Assembly: GCA_029262995.1 (NCBI GenBank)
Contig: JAJCYH010000004.1
Coordinates: forward strand, 1-64,000
From: Saprospiraceae bacterium
GTDB lineage: Bacteria; Bacteroidota; Bacteroidia; Chitinophagales; Saprospiraceae
Length of the DNA stretch: 64,000 nucleotides
Direction of reading: 5' to 3'
The translations under genes and the position numbers were made by a program. The notes under the pieces are model-generated. The model made no database searches. It saw only the letters and a program-made list of their open reading frames with translations, and had not been told where the DNA came from. Position 1 is the stretch's first letter; every line of letters starts with the position of its first letter. Below, in pieces: positions 1-10,348 of the stretch.

Positions 1-1
1 A

Positions 2-3000
2 GGAATCCCTGTGATTACTACATCATGTGAACTTGGCTATGATTATGTGACCGATGGACCACATTTGGTGCACGGACAATTTGGATGTCATGGATCTAGA
101 TATGAGATTACTTACACCGCAACGGACGAGTGTGGTAGAAAGGCAAGTTGTGTTCAGACATTTACATTGAACAATGACGGACCTACCATTGTGTGTCCAG
201 CGGATAGGGTAGTAGAATGCTATAGCCATATTTCAGTAGGAATTCCAGTGGTCCATACATCATGTGAACTTGGTTATGATTATGATACCGATGGACCACA
301 TTTGGTGCACGGACAATTTGGTTGTCATGGATCAAAATATGAGATTACGTATACCGCAACAGATGAATGTGGTAGGACTGCTACTTGTACACAAAGATTT
401 ACAATAAATAACGATGGTCCTACGATAGTATGTCCAGCGGATAGGGTAGTAGAATGTTATAACCATATCACGGTTGGAATCCCAGTGGTTACTACGTCAT
501 GTCAACTTGGATATGACTATGATACCGATGGACCACATTTGGTATTTGGACAGTTTGGCTGTGATGGATCTATCTATGAGATAACATACACTGCGACTGA
601 CGAGTGTGGAAGAACAGCAAGTTGCACTCAGAAATTTACAATTGATAATGAAGGTCCTACGATAATATGTCCTGCCGATAGAACAGTTGAATGTTATGGT
701 GAGATAGTTGGAAGTATTCCAACTGTAACAACATCATGTGGCTTGACATATACAGTATCAAGAGATGGACCATTCCTTGTTTCAGGACAAGATCGTTGTT
801 CTGGCTCTAAGTACGAGTTTAAGTATACAGCTATTGATGAATGTGGAAGAACTGCAACATGTTTCCAAATATTTACTTTAGAAAATGAAGGACCAAGAAT
901 TGGTTGTCCTTTGGACAAGACTGTTGAATGTTTTGATCATATTCAAATCGGAATTCCAGTTGTGACAACCAGTTGTGGATTATCTTACACAGTATCTACC
1001 TCAGGACCAACTTTGGTTTTTGGTCGTCATGATTGCGATGGTGCTAGATATGAGGTCGTTTACACTGCTACTGATGAATGTGGAAGAAGTGCAAGTTGTA
1101 CCCAAAGATTTACAATCAGTAATGAGGGTCCTACAATTACCTGTCCTCCTAACTTGACCGTTGAATGTTTCGAACATATTCAACAGGGAACACCAGTGGT
1201 TACTACCTCTTGTGGGTTAGATTACAATGTGACGACGACTGGACCAACATTAGTGTCAGGTCAGATCAATTGTGATGGAGCTAGATATGAGATTAAATAT
1301 ACAGTCAGAGATGAGTGTGGCAGAGAGTCTAGTTGTATACAAACATTTATTATTAATAATCATGGTCCTACAATCGTATGTCCACCAGATCAAACAGTGG
1401 AATGCTTAAGTCACATTAGTGTAGGCATTGCTGTTGTTAATACATCATGTGGGTTGGGTTATCAAGTAACTACAAACGGACCAAGGCTTGTATTCGGACA
1501 AGATAATTGTGATGGTGCACGATATGAGATCGTATACACTGCAACCGATGATTGTGGCAGAAGAGCTAGTTGTACTCAGACATTTACACTTAGGAATTTT
1601 GGACCGACAATTATTTGTCCTCCAGATCGAACAGTTGAATGTATCTCAGATATAGAGGAAGGCATTCCTACAGTTGTAACAGCCTGTGGCGTTTCGTATG
1701 ATGTATTTGTGGCAGCACCTACTATTGTTGGAGCCGAAGCTAATTGTCCTGGAAAGCAATACTTCATAACCTATTCTGTAGTAGATGCATGTGGAAGAAC
1801 GGCAAGTTGTACTCAGAAGTTTACGATTCATAATAACGGACCGACAATAGTTTGTCCGGCAGACAGAACTGTTTCTTGCTTCAATGATATAAGTACTGGA
1901 ACACCTGTTGTTACTACTTCTTGTAACCTTAATTACTTTGTAACAACCAGCGGACCACATTTAGTGTCAGGTCAATCTGATTGTCATGGTGCGAAATATG
2001 AAGTTGTTTATACAGCTACCGATGTATGTGGCAGAAGCGTAAGTTGCACACAGATATTTACAATCAGTAATAATGGACCAACAATTGTATGTCCAGCTGA
2101 TAGAGTGGTTGAATGTGAATCTCAGATTACCATTGGTATACCAGTCATAACAACTTCATGTGGATTATCATATAACCTAGTGACCGCAGGACCATTCTTG
2201 GTTTCTGGAAGAGCTAATTGTGATGGTGCTAGATATGAGGTCGTTTATACGGCTACCGATGAATGTGGAAGAAGTGCAAGTTGCACTCAGACTTTTACTT
2301 TGAATAACAATGGACCAACGATAGTTTGTCCTGCTGACCAAGTAGTTCAGTGTTTTGCTCATATTTCACCTGGAACTCCAGTTGTTTCTACATCTTGTGG
2401 AGTGACTTATAATGTTTCACATACTTCAGCAACACTAGTGAGTGGAATAGCAAATTGTCATGGTTCTATTTACCAAATAGTTTATACTGTTACAGATTTC
2501 TGCGGTAGGACTGCAAGTTGTACTCAGCGATTTACAATCAACAATGACGGACCTACAATAGTGTGTCCAGCTGATGCTGTGGTAGAATGTGTGTCTCATA
2601 TATTCCCAGGAGTGCCTACTGTGACTACTTCTTGTAATTTAGGATACAATGTTACGACAAGTGGACCAACCTTAGTTGAAGGAAATGCTGATTGTCCTGG
2701 CTCATTATATGAATTAACTTATTCTGTAGTAGATGCATGTGGAAGAACGGCAAGTTGTACTCAGAAGTTTACGATTCATAATCAAGCACCAACGATTGTT
2801 TGTCCTCCAGATGCTGTAGTAGAATGTGTTTCACATATTTCACAGGGAACACCAACAGTTTCAACATCTTGTAGTTTAGGATATAACGTAACCACGAGTG
2901 GACCACATTTAGTATCAGGTCAAGGCAGTTGTGATGGAGCGGTTTACAGTATGATTTATACTGTAACAGATGCTTGTGGAAGAATAGCGAGTTGTACACA

Positions 3001-3964
3001 ACATTTTACGATCGACAATCAAGGACCAACGATAGTTTGTCCTCCGAATCAAGAAGTAGAATGTGCTGCTCATATATCTATTGGTGTACCTACAGTTACA
3101 ACTTCATGTGGAATTGGTCATACTGTGTTCACTACTGGACCAACTCTTGTATCTGGTCAAGCTAATTGTAACGGAGCGAGATATGAAGTAGTTTATACTG
3201 CTAGAGACGTTTGTGGAAGAACTGCAAGCTGTACTCAGATATTTACGATAACAAATGGTAGACCAACGATAGTTTGTCCTCCAAATCAAGAGGTAGAATG
3301 TGCTTCTCATATTACAATTGGTGTTCCAACAGTCACTACCTCATGTGGAATTGGATATACTGTGACTACTACAGGCCCAAGCTTAGTGTTTGGTCAAGCC
3401 GATTGTCATGGAGCTAGATATGAGGTGGTTTATACTGCTACAGATAATTGTGGAAGAAGTGTAAGTTGTGTTCAGGTCTTTACGATCAACAATAACCCAC
3501 CTTCAATATCATGTCCTCCTAATTTAGTTGTAGAATGTTATGACGAAATTATTGCAGGTAATCCTACAGTAAATACTTCATGTGGATTGTCATTCACTTC
3601 GCATGTTACCGGACCTACTTTAATTTCAGGTCAACATGAATGCAATGGAGCCATTTATCAAATAGTTTATAATGTAACAGATGCATGTGGTAGAACCGCA
3701 AGCTGTACTCAGATTTGGAGTATTGACAATAATGGTCCAACAATTGTTTGTCCGTTAGATGTTACGGTAGGTAGAATTGAAGAATTTATTCCAGGCACAC
3801 CTATCTACAATACAAGTTGTGGACTTGAAGGTGTAATAACTGGTTCAGGTGCCATATTGGTATCAGGTAATGACTGTGCTAATGGAATTTACGAATATGT
3901 TTATACAGTAACGGATGCTTGCGGTAGAAGTAAGTCATGTACACAAAGAATTTTTATTAATCCA
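2..3964 (+). repeat. HYR-like tandem array, 237-bp period, about 17 units
   Basis: Unit boundaries at 14, 251 and so on to 3806 are spaced 16 x 237 bp exactly, so there is no net insertion or deletion across the array. The last unit is cut short and hands over to the SprB array. Units keep the order TSC, a Cys-x-Gly near mid-unit, DECGR, a second SC, CP and EC. The array continues upstream of the window. Units 1 and 2 share long identical DNA runs (50-84 equals 287-321). Confidence 0.95.
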
Positions 3965-6900
3965 TCAGACCTATCATGCCTCGCATCAGGAACAAGCACT
4001 AGTTGTGGAATGCCAAATGGTACTGCTTCTGTTGTTGCAAGTGGAGGATATGCCCCTTATTCCTATAGCTGGAATACAGGAGCTACATCTACATTTATTT
4101 CTGGATTGTCTTCTGGAACTTATACTGTTGTAGTAACAGATTCACAGGGATGTACAAGTTCTTGCTCTGTGTCAATTGCAGGAAGTACTAATCCGGTATG
4201 TTCAGTACAAGGTACTGATGCGTCATGTGGTGATGCAAATGGTAGTGCGACTGTGACTGCGATACTTGGTGTTCCTCCATATTCCTATAGCTGGAGTAAT
4301 GGTGCTACTTCTTCAAGTATTTCAGGACTTGCATCAGGTACTTACTCTGTTACAGTAGTTGATTCTAAAGGATGTCACACTACTTGTAGTGTTGATATTG
4401 GAGACACTGTTCCTCCTACATGCTTTGCATCTGGAACGAAGACGAATTGTAATGAAAATAATGGAACAGCTACTGTATTTGGAATGGGTGGTTCTGGAAT
4501 ATATAGTTACTCTTGGAATACAGGAGCAACTACTCAGACGATTATCCATCTTTCTCCTGGTACATATACTGTTGTTGTTACTGACTCCAATGGTTGTTCA
4601 TCAAATTGCTCTGTTGTAATTAACGATAGTTCAGCACCAAGTTGTTCAATTAGTGGTACGGACACACATTGTGGGTTGAACGATGGTTCAGCAACAGTAT
4701 CTGCAATTGGAGGTGTTCCCCCATATACCTACAGTTGGAGTAATGGGTCTACATCAACTTCAGTTTCAGATCTAGCTGCAGGTACATATTCTGTTGTGAT
4801 TACAGACTTTACAGGTTGTCAATCTATGTGTTCAATCACGATTAAATCAAGTAGTTCTCCTACTTGCCATATATCAGGGACAAACACTACTTGTGGACTG
4901 AATAATGGTTTTGCTGTGGCAAATGTGTCAGGTGGTTCAGGTAGTTATACTTACCAATGGAGTAATGGTGCAACTACTAATGCAATTAGTAATTTATCAC
5001 CAGGCACATACAGTGTCACTGTATCTGATGATTCATCTTGTACTACAGAATGTTCAGTATTTATTCAAGGATCTGTACCAATCAGTTGTACAATTGCAGG
5101 AACAAATACTTCTTGTAACAGTAATAATGGTTCAGCAACCGTTAATGTTAATGGTGGATCAGGTAGTTACAGCTACTCATGGAGTAATGGTTCAGGTAGC
5201 CAGACAATAACTGGATTGTCATCTGGTACTTATAGTGTCGATGTTGTAGACCATAATACAGGATGTACAACAAGTTGTTCTGTAACCATACAAGCATCAA
5301 ATGCGATAAGCTGTACTATTAATGGAAATGATCCAAGTTGCGGCATCTCAAATGGTTCAGCAACCGTCAATGTTAATGGTGGATCAGGAAATTATAGTTA
5401 CTCATGGAGTAACGGAGCTTCTACTCAATCCATTACTGGTTTGGCATCTGGCAATTATGTGGTCAATGTTATTGACAACAATACAGGTTGTACTACTAGT
5501 TGTAGTATTACTTTACAAGCCTCTAATGCTATTACTTGTTCGATTTCTTCTACGAATTCAACTTGCGGATTAAATAATGGAACTGCTACAGTTACGGTGT
5601 TTAACGGGACGGGCAGTTATACATACAGTTGGAACAATGGTGCAAATACACAATCTATAAATAACTTAGGAGCTGGTTCATATTCAGTAACTGTAACTGA
5701 TAATAATACAGGATGTTCTACTTCATGTCTTGTTGATATATCTAGTTCACCAGCGATTTCATGTTCTATCAATAAAAATAACGCTACTTGTGGACTGAAT
5801 AATGGTTCTGCGACTGTAAGTGTTTCAGGAGGATCTGGAAACTATAATTATTCATGGAACAATGGTGCAAATACACAATCTATACATAACTTAGGAGCTG
5901 GTTCATATTCAGTAACTGTAACTGATAATAATACAGGATGTACAACAAGTTGTTCTACTGTAATAGGAGGATCAAGTCCAATCTCTTGTTCTGCAAACAG
6001 CACAAATACTGGATGTGGATTTTCAACAGGAACTGCATCGGTTACTGTAAACGGTGGATCAGGTAGCTTTAGTTACTCATGGAGTAATGGTGCAACCACA
6101 TCATCGATTAGTGGATTGGCTGCAGGTAATTATTCTGTCCTTGTAACAGATATTCTAACGGGTTGTGTAACATCTTGTAGTACAACCGTTAGTGGATCTA
6201 ATGCAATATCATGTTTCATAAATGGAACAGACACCTCTTGTGGAATGAATAATGGTTCTGCATTTGTTACTGTAAACGGTGGATCAGGAACTTATAATTA
6301 CTCATGGAGTAATGGTGCTAATGCGGCATCTGTCTCTTGGTTGTCAGCAGGTACTTATGTTGTTGATGTTGTTGATACAAATTCTGGTTGTTCTACTAGT
6401 TGTTCAATTGTTATTCAAGGAAGCATGGCACCTACTTGTACGATCACTAGTAGCAATGCTACTTGCGGATTGAACAATGGTAGTGCTACTGTAAATGTGA
6501 CTGGAGGTCAGGCACCATATACATACAGTTGGAACTCTGGACAATCTGGGCAGTCAATTAATGGATTGTCAGCAGGTACTTATGTTGTTAATGTTGTTGA
6601 TGCTAATGGCTGTACGACTAGTTGTACAACGGTTATTACTGGATCAAATGCAATTTCTTGTTTTGCTGTCAGTACTAATACTGATTGTGGACTTTCTAAT
6701 GGAACAGCATCAGTAACCGTTAACGGTGGATCAGGAAGCTACAGTTACTCTTGGAGTAACGGAGCATCTACATCATCTATTAGTGGATTGTCGCAAGGGT
6801 CATATAATGTTATTGTTATCGACTTGGCAACAGGATGTACAAGCTCATGTAGTACAACAGTTAGTGGATCTAATGCAATTAGCTGCTCCATTAGTGGAAC

Positions 6901-9900
6901 AGATACTTCATGTGGATTTGCTAATGGTTCTGCAACTGTAAGCGTATTGGGAGGATCTGGAAACTATAGTTATTCATGGAGTAATGGTGAAACAACTGCA
7001 AGTATATTCAACTTGTCTGCAGGTACTTACTCAGTAGATGTATCGGATATACAATCAGGGTGTACATCTTCTTGTTCTGTAGTAGTTCAAGGAAGTTCTT
7101 CACTTAGTTGTACGATTTCTGGAGCTAATGCTACTTGTGGATTAAATAGTGGATCTGCAACAGTAAGTGTTGCAGGTGGTCAAGCACCTTATACCTATAG
7201 TTGGAATAATGGACAGTCTGGTCAAACAATATCTAATTTATCAGAAGGAACTTATATAGTTAATGTAATAGATGCAAATGGATGTACAACAAGTTGTACT
7301 GTAGTAATAAATTCAAGTTCAGCAGTTACTTGTTCAGCAAGTTCCACTGATGAAACTTGTGGAGATTCTAACGGTACAGCATCTGTATCTGTATCAGGTG
7401 GTTCAGGTTCCTACACTTACTCTTGGAGTAATGGAGGAACTACTAGTACAATTACAGGATTAACAAATGGAGGTTACAGCGTTACTGTAACTGACAGTAA
7501 TGGATGTACTACGTCTTGCAGTACGAATGTATCTGGAATGGGAGTTCCGATTTGTTCAACAATCAGTACACCTGAATCTTGTGATCAGTCTAACGGTACA
7601 GCTACAGTAGCAGCTACTGGAGGAGCAGGGAATTATACTTACTTATGGAGTAACGGTGGAACTCAAGCTACTATATTTGGTTTGACAGGTGGAACATATA
7701 CTGTAACTGTAACCGATATGTTAGGTTGTACTGCGGTACGTAGTATACTGGTTGAAACCACAGGAAATCCATCTTGTATTATTACAAGTCAGAATGCAAC
7801 CTGTGGATCTGCAACTGGATCCGCAACGGTAATTGCGTCTGGAGGAGCTGGTGGATATACCTACTTATGGTCCAATGGTGCAACAACTGCTACTATTGAT
7901 AATGCACCTTCTGGAACTTATGCTGTGACGGTAACCGATCAAGGTGGTTGTACGACTATCTGTTCTACCGTAATCGCACTTGAATCTGCACCAAGATGTA
8001 CAGTTTCAAGCACTGATGCTTCGTGCGGTTATAATGATGGAACCGCAACGGTTTCCGTAAATGGAGGAATTCCATTGTATAGCTACTTATGGTCTAATGG
8101 TGGAACAACAGCTACGATTACTGGATTAAGCTCTGGCATTTATTCAGTGACAGTTACTGACTCTAACGGATGTACAACAAGTTGTACAGTAACAGTTGGT
8201 TCATCTGGAAACTTAGCTTGTACAGTTCTAACTACCGATACGAATTGTGGAATTAACAATGGTAGTGCTACAGCACATGTAACTGGTGGTTCAGGCTCTT
8301 ATACTTACTTATGGTCCAATGGAGCATCAACTGCAACAATAAGCAATTTAGGTCAAGGTTTGTATTTAGTTACTATTACTGACACAGATGGTTGTACTAC
8401 GGTATGTAGTGGAATTGTTTCGATGACAAATAGTGGACCGAGTTGTTCTATAACAGGCACTGACACAAGTTGTGGAAATGCAGATGGTTCAGCTTCTGCC
8501 ACAGTTACTGGAGGTCAAGCACCTTATACCTACTTATGGTCCAATGGTGCAACTACTTCTTCAATCTCTAATTTAATTGCAGGAGATTACATATTGTCTG
8601 TGTTCGATGCGAATGGTTGTAGTACAGTATGTACTATAAGTATTGAATCTGTTGGTGGACCTACTTGTTCAATAACAGTTTACAATGCTAGTTGTGGTTC
8701 AAGCAATGGTGCATTAGCAGCAAGTGCTTTCGGTGGATCAGGATTGTATTCATTCCAGTGGAGTAATGGTGGCACATCACCAACTATTTCTGGATTGATT
8801 GCTGGATTCTACTCAGTAACTATAACCGACCAGAAAGGTTGTCAAGTTGTATGTTCTGCAGAAGTAGGAAACGATGGATCTAATTGTACAGCTGAAATAG
8901 GGGACTATGTATGGGAAGACTTGAATGCTGATGGAATCCAAAATGTTGGTGAACCAGGCATTGAAGGCGTACAAGTTATTCTATGGAATGCTAATTCAGG
9001 AGAGATTATTTCAATACAAACTACAAATGAATTTGGACAATATTGCTTTACTGGATTGGCAGAGGGTAATTACTACTGTGAGTTTGGTAGCTTACCAGCA
9101 ACATATGTGGATTATGTAATTTCTCCTCATGTATTACCTGTTTCAGAAGCGACAAGAAATTCTGATATAACAGGTAGCAATGGACCTAGAACTACAAATA
9201 CATTCTTCTTGTATCAAGGAGATAAGGATAAAACGATTGATGCTGGTTTCTATAAAGGTGCGTCTATTGGTAATCAAGTATGGTGTGATAATCCAGAAGG
9301 AGGTCTTCCTAACTTGTTTGACATCACAGACACTCCAATTGAAGGGGCAATCATTTCATTGTATCATTATAACTTGATGACAGGATTCGAAACTCTTGTG
9401 GATACAAAAGTGACTGATGAAAATGGAAACTATTTGTTTACGGGATTACCAGCAGGTACATACTTTATTGAAGTTGATGTAACATTGCTTGGAAAAGTAT
9501 TTGTCTCTGCAAATGCTCAAGATATCAATGGCGATCAACCTGATGATTCAGATAGTGACGTTATTTACAGAATCCTTGAGGAACAAGAGAATACTGGAGA
9601 AACACACAGTATTGGTAGAACTAACATAATCACTCTTACCACAGGTCAAGTCGATATGACTATTGATGTTGGACTTGGTGAAGGTACAGTACCAATTGAA
9701 TTATATGATTTCATCGGAAGATGGAATAATGATAAATCTCTTACGGAATTAGAATGGATTACAGATGTAGAGCTTAATTCTTACTACTTCGTCGTGGAAA
9801 GAACAAAAGACTTGTCTGAAGCATTTAAAGAAATCGGAAAAGTTCAAGCAGCAGGTAATAGCTCTGTAACTAATTACTATGATTTTGAAGATACATCCGT

Positions 9901-10267
9901 ATTTGAAACAGGAGAGTATTACTACAGACTCAGAATGGTTGATCTTGATGGAGCATACAGCTACTCAAAAATAGTTGTTGTTGAAGTTGAGTTTGACGAA
10001 CGTGAGCAAGAAATTGGGTTAAACATATATCCTAACCCTGTTATAGATGAAATTACTGTTGAGATGACAGTAGAAAGACCTTCAGCTGTTGAAGGTGGAG
10101 TATACGATGCTATCGGGCAGTTAATTAAAAGCTTTGACATTGACAAATTGGAAGTAGGTAAAACAACCCTTAACGTTAATGTAAATGACTTGCCAGTAGG
10201 TACTTACTTACTAAGAGTCAAAATTAATAATAACGTAATCTTTGAAAAGATTACAAAAACTGAATAA
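2..10267 (+). CDS. Giant T9SS-secreted adhesin, HYR-like plus SprB repeats (5' end outside window)
   Basis: The frame is open from base 2. The first possible start (GTG at 11) lies inside a repeat, so the true start is upstream and the protein exceeds 3400 residues. In order it shows about 17 HYR-like repeats of 79 residues, each with motifs such as TSCGL, DECGR and GPTIVCP and six conserved cysteines. Then come 22 SprB-type repeats of 74-75 residues (YSYSWSNGA, GTYSVTVTD, GCTTSCS), and two SdrD-B-like domains (starts near 8885 and 9260; IGDYVWEDLNADG, then IGNQVW). A domain beginning VPIELYDF leads to a C-terminal type A T9SS sorting tail from about 10010 (NIYPNP, ending in a GTYLLRV-like strand). 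By family knowledge such proteins are exported by T9SS and serve as surface adhesins in gliding or attachment; that role here is inference. A terminator follows directly. Confidence 0.93.
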   Translation, partial: GIPVITTSCELGYDYVTDGPHLVHGQFGCHGSRYEITYTATDECGRKASCVQTFTLNNDGPTIVCPADRVVECYSHISVGIPVVHTSCELGYDYDTDGPHLVHGQFGCHGSKYEITYTATDECGRTATCTQRFTINNDGPTIVCPADRVVECYNHITVGIPVVTTSCQLGYDYDTDGPHLVFGQFGCDGSIYEITYTATDECGRTASCTQKFTIDNEGPTIICPADRTVECYGEIVGSIPTVTTSCGLTYTVSRDGPFLVSGQDRCSGSKYEFKYTAIDECGRTATCFQIFTLENEGPRIGCPLDKTVECFDHIQIGIPVVTTSCGLSYTVSTSGPTLVFGRHDCDGARYEVVYTATDECGRSASCTQRFTISNEGPTITCPPNLTVECFEHIQQGTPVVTTSCGLDYNVTTTGPTLVSGQINCDGARYEIKYTVRDECGRESSCIQTFIINNHGPTIVCPPDQTVECLSHISVGIAVVNTSCGLGYQVTTNGPRLVFGQDNCDGARYEIVYTATDDCGRRASCTQTFTLRNFGPTIICPPDRTVECISDIEEGIPTVVTACGVSYDVFVAAPTIVGAEANCPGKQYFITYSVVDACGRTASCTQKFTIHNNGPTIVCPADRTVSCFNDISTGTPVVTTSCNLNYFVTTSGPHLVSGQSDCHGAKYEVVYTATDVCGRSVSCTQIFTISNNGPTIVCPADRVVECESQITIGIPVITTSCGLSYNLVTAGPFLVSGRANCDGARYEVVYTATDECGRSASCTQTFTLNNNGPTIVCPADQVVQCFAHISPGTPVVSTSCGVTYNVSHTSATLVSGIANCHGSIYQIVYTVTDFCGRTASCTQRFTINNDGPTIVCPADAVVECVSHIFPGVPTVTTSCNLGYNVTTSGPTLVEGNADCPGSLYELTYSVVDACGRTASCTQKFTIHNQAPTIVCPPDAVVECVSHISQGTPTVSTSCSLGYNVTTSGPHLVSGQGSCDGAVYSMIYTVTDACGRIASCTQHFTIDNQGPTIVCPPNQEVECAAHISIGVPTVTTSCGIGHTVFTTGPTLVSGQANCNGARYEVVYTARDVCGRTASCTQIFTITNGRPTIVCPPNQEVECASHITIGVPTVTTSCGIGYTVTTTGPSLVFGQADCHGARYEVVYTATDNCGRSVSCVQVFTINNNPPSISCPPNLVVECYDEIIAGNPTVNTSCGLSFTSHVTGPTLISGQHECNGAIYQIVYNVTDACGRTASCTQIWSIDNNGPTIVCPLDVTVGRIEEFIPGTPIYNTSCGLEGVITGSGAILVSGNDCANGIYEYVYTVTDACGRSKSCTQRIFINPSDLSCLASGTSTSCGMPNGTASVVASGGYAPYSYSWNTGATSTFISGLSSGTYTVVVTDSQGCTSSCSVSIAGSTNPVCSVQGTDASCGDANGSATVTAILGVPPYSYSWSNGATSSSISGLASGTYSVTVVDSKGCHTTCSVDIGDTVPPTCFASGTKTNCNENNGTATVFGMGGSGIYSYSWNTGATTQTIIHLSPGTYTVVVTDSNGCSSNCSVVINDSSAPSCSISGTDTHCGLNDGSATVSAIGGVPPYTYSWSNGSTSTSVSDLAAGTYSVVITDFTGCQSMCSITIKSSSSPTCHISGTNTTCGLNNGFAVANVSGGSGSYTYQWSNGATTNAISNLSPGTYSVTVSDDSSCTTECSVFIQGSVPISCTIAGTNTSCNSNNGSATVNVNGGSGSYSYSWSNGSGSQTITGLSSGTYSVDVVDHNTGCTTSCSVTIQASNAISCTINGNDPSCGISNGSATVNVNGGSGNYSYSWSNGASTQSITGLASGNYVVNVIDNNTGCTTSCSITLQASNAITCSISSTNSTCGLNNGTATVTVFNGTGSYTYSWNNGANTQSINNLGAGSYSVTVTDNNTGCSTSCLVDISSSPAISCSINKNNATCGLNNGSATVSVSGGSGNYNYSWNNGANTQSIHNLGAGSYSVTVTDNNTGCTTSCSTVIGGSSPISCSANSTNTGCGFSTGTASVTVNGGSGSFSYSWSNGATTSSISGLAAGNYSVLVTDILTGCVTSCSTTVSGSNAISCFINGTDTSCGMNNGSAFVTVNGGSGTYNYSWSNGANAASVSWLSAGTYVVDVVDTNSGCSTSCSIVIQGSMAPTCTITSSNATCGLNNGSATVNVTGGQAPYTYSWNSGQSGQSINGLSAGTYVVNVVDANGCTTSCTTVITGSNAISCFAVSTNTDCGLSNGTASVTVNGGSGSYSYSWSNGASTSSISGLSQGSYNVIVIDLATGCTSSCSTTVSGSNAISCSISGTDTSCGFANGSATVSVLGGSGNYSYSWSNGETTASIFNLSAGTYSVDVSDIQSGCTSSCSVVVQGSSSLSCTISGANATCGLNSGSATVSVAGGQAPYTYSWNNGQSGQTISNLSEGTYIVNVIDANGCTTSCTVVINSSSAVTCSASSTDETCGDSNGTASVSVSGGSGSYTYSWSNGGTTSTITGLTNGGYSVTVTDSNGCTTSCSTNVSGMGVPICSTISTPESCDQSNGTATVAATGGAGNYTYLWSNGGTQATIFGLTGGTYTVTVTDMLGCTAVRSILVETTGNPSCIITSQNATCGSATGSATVIASGGAGGYTYLWSNGATTATIDNAPSGTYAVTVTDQGGCTTICSTVIALESAPRCTVSSTDASCGYNDGTATVSVNGGIPLYSYLWSNGGTTATITGLSSGIYSVTVTDSNGCTTSCTVTVGSSGNLACTVLTTDTNCGINNGSATAHVTGGSGSYTYLWSNGASTATISNLGQGLYLVTITDTDGCTTVCSGIVSMTNSGPSCSITGTDTSCGNADGSASATVTGGQAPYTYLWSNGATTSSISNLIAGDYILSVFDANGCSTVCTISIESVGGPTCSITVYNASCGSSNGALAASAFGGSGLYSFQWSNGGTSPTISGLIAGFYSVTITDQKGCQVVCSAEVGNDGSNCTAEIGDYVWEDLNADGIQNVGEPGIEGVQVILWNANSGEIISIQTTNEFGQYCFTGLAEGNYYCEFGSLPATYVDYVISPHVLPVSEATRNSDITGSNGPRTTNTFFLYQGDKDKTIDAGFYKGASIGNQVWCDNPEGGLPNLFDITDTPIEGAIISLYHYNLMTGFETLVDTKVTDENGNYLFTGLPAGTYFIEVDVTLLGKVFVSANAQDINGDQPDDSDSDVIYRILEEQENTGETHSIGRTNIITLTTGQVDMTIDVGLGEGTVPIELYDFIGRWNNDKSLTELEWITDVELNSYYFVVERTKDLSEAFKEIGKVQAAGNSSVTNYYDFEDTSVFETGEYYYRLRMVDLDGAYSYSKIVVVEVEFDEREQEIGLNIYPNPVIDEITVEMTVERPSAVEGGVYDAIGQLIKSFDIDKLEVGKTTLNVNVNDLPVGTYLLRVKINNNVIFEKITKTE
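3974..8884 (+). repeat. SprB-type tandem array, 22 units of 74-75 codons
   Basis: Each unit starts at a Cys followed by a TSCG or ATCG motif, then NGSATV, GGSGSYSYSWSNGA, GTYSVTVTD and GCTTSCS. Seventy-five-codon units carry one extra residue before the GC of the last motif (NTGC against NGC). Units from about the 17th onward read YLWSNG instead of YSWSNG, marking a second subfamily. Confidence 0.93.
5984..7327 (+). repeat. Higher-order direct repeat: a three-unit SprB block present twice
   Basis: SprB units 10-11-12 (5984-6655) and 13-14-15 (6656-7327) correspond one to one. Both blocks are 672 bp with unit lengths 75, 75 and 74 codons. The third unit of each uniquely reads GGQAPYTYSWN followed by a GQSGQ motif. 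The simplest reading is duplication of a three-unit block. Confidence 0.85.
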
Positions 10268-10312
10268 TTGAATAATTGAATAATAAGTAATTAGGATTTT
10301 ATACGGTATCTC

Positions 10313-10345
10313 AAAGGAACCTTCAACGGAAGGTTCCTTTTTTTT
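10313..10345 (+). terminator. Rho-independent terminator of the giant adhesin gene
   Basis: A perfect 11-bp stem (10313-10323 with 10330-10340), a six-base loop and a T run to 10345, 46 bp after the stop codon. Confidence 0.9.
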
Positions 10346-10348
10346 ATG

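Noticed and set aside
1646-1960. 104-codon minus-strand frame inside the adhesin gene
   Set aside because: Arises from the repeat composition on the opposite strand; it has no independent conservation between units, no signal and no promoter.
2-8884. Long tandem repeats as a CRISPR-like or satellite array
   Set aside because: Units are 222-237 bp, fully coding in one frame with protein-level conservation, and have no short repeat/unique spacer pattern.
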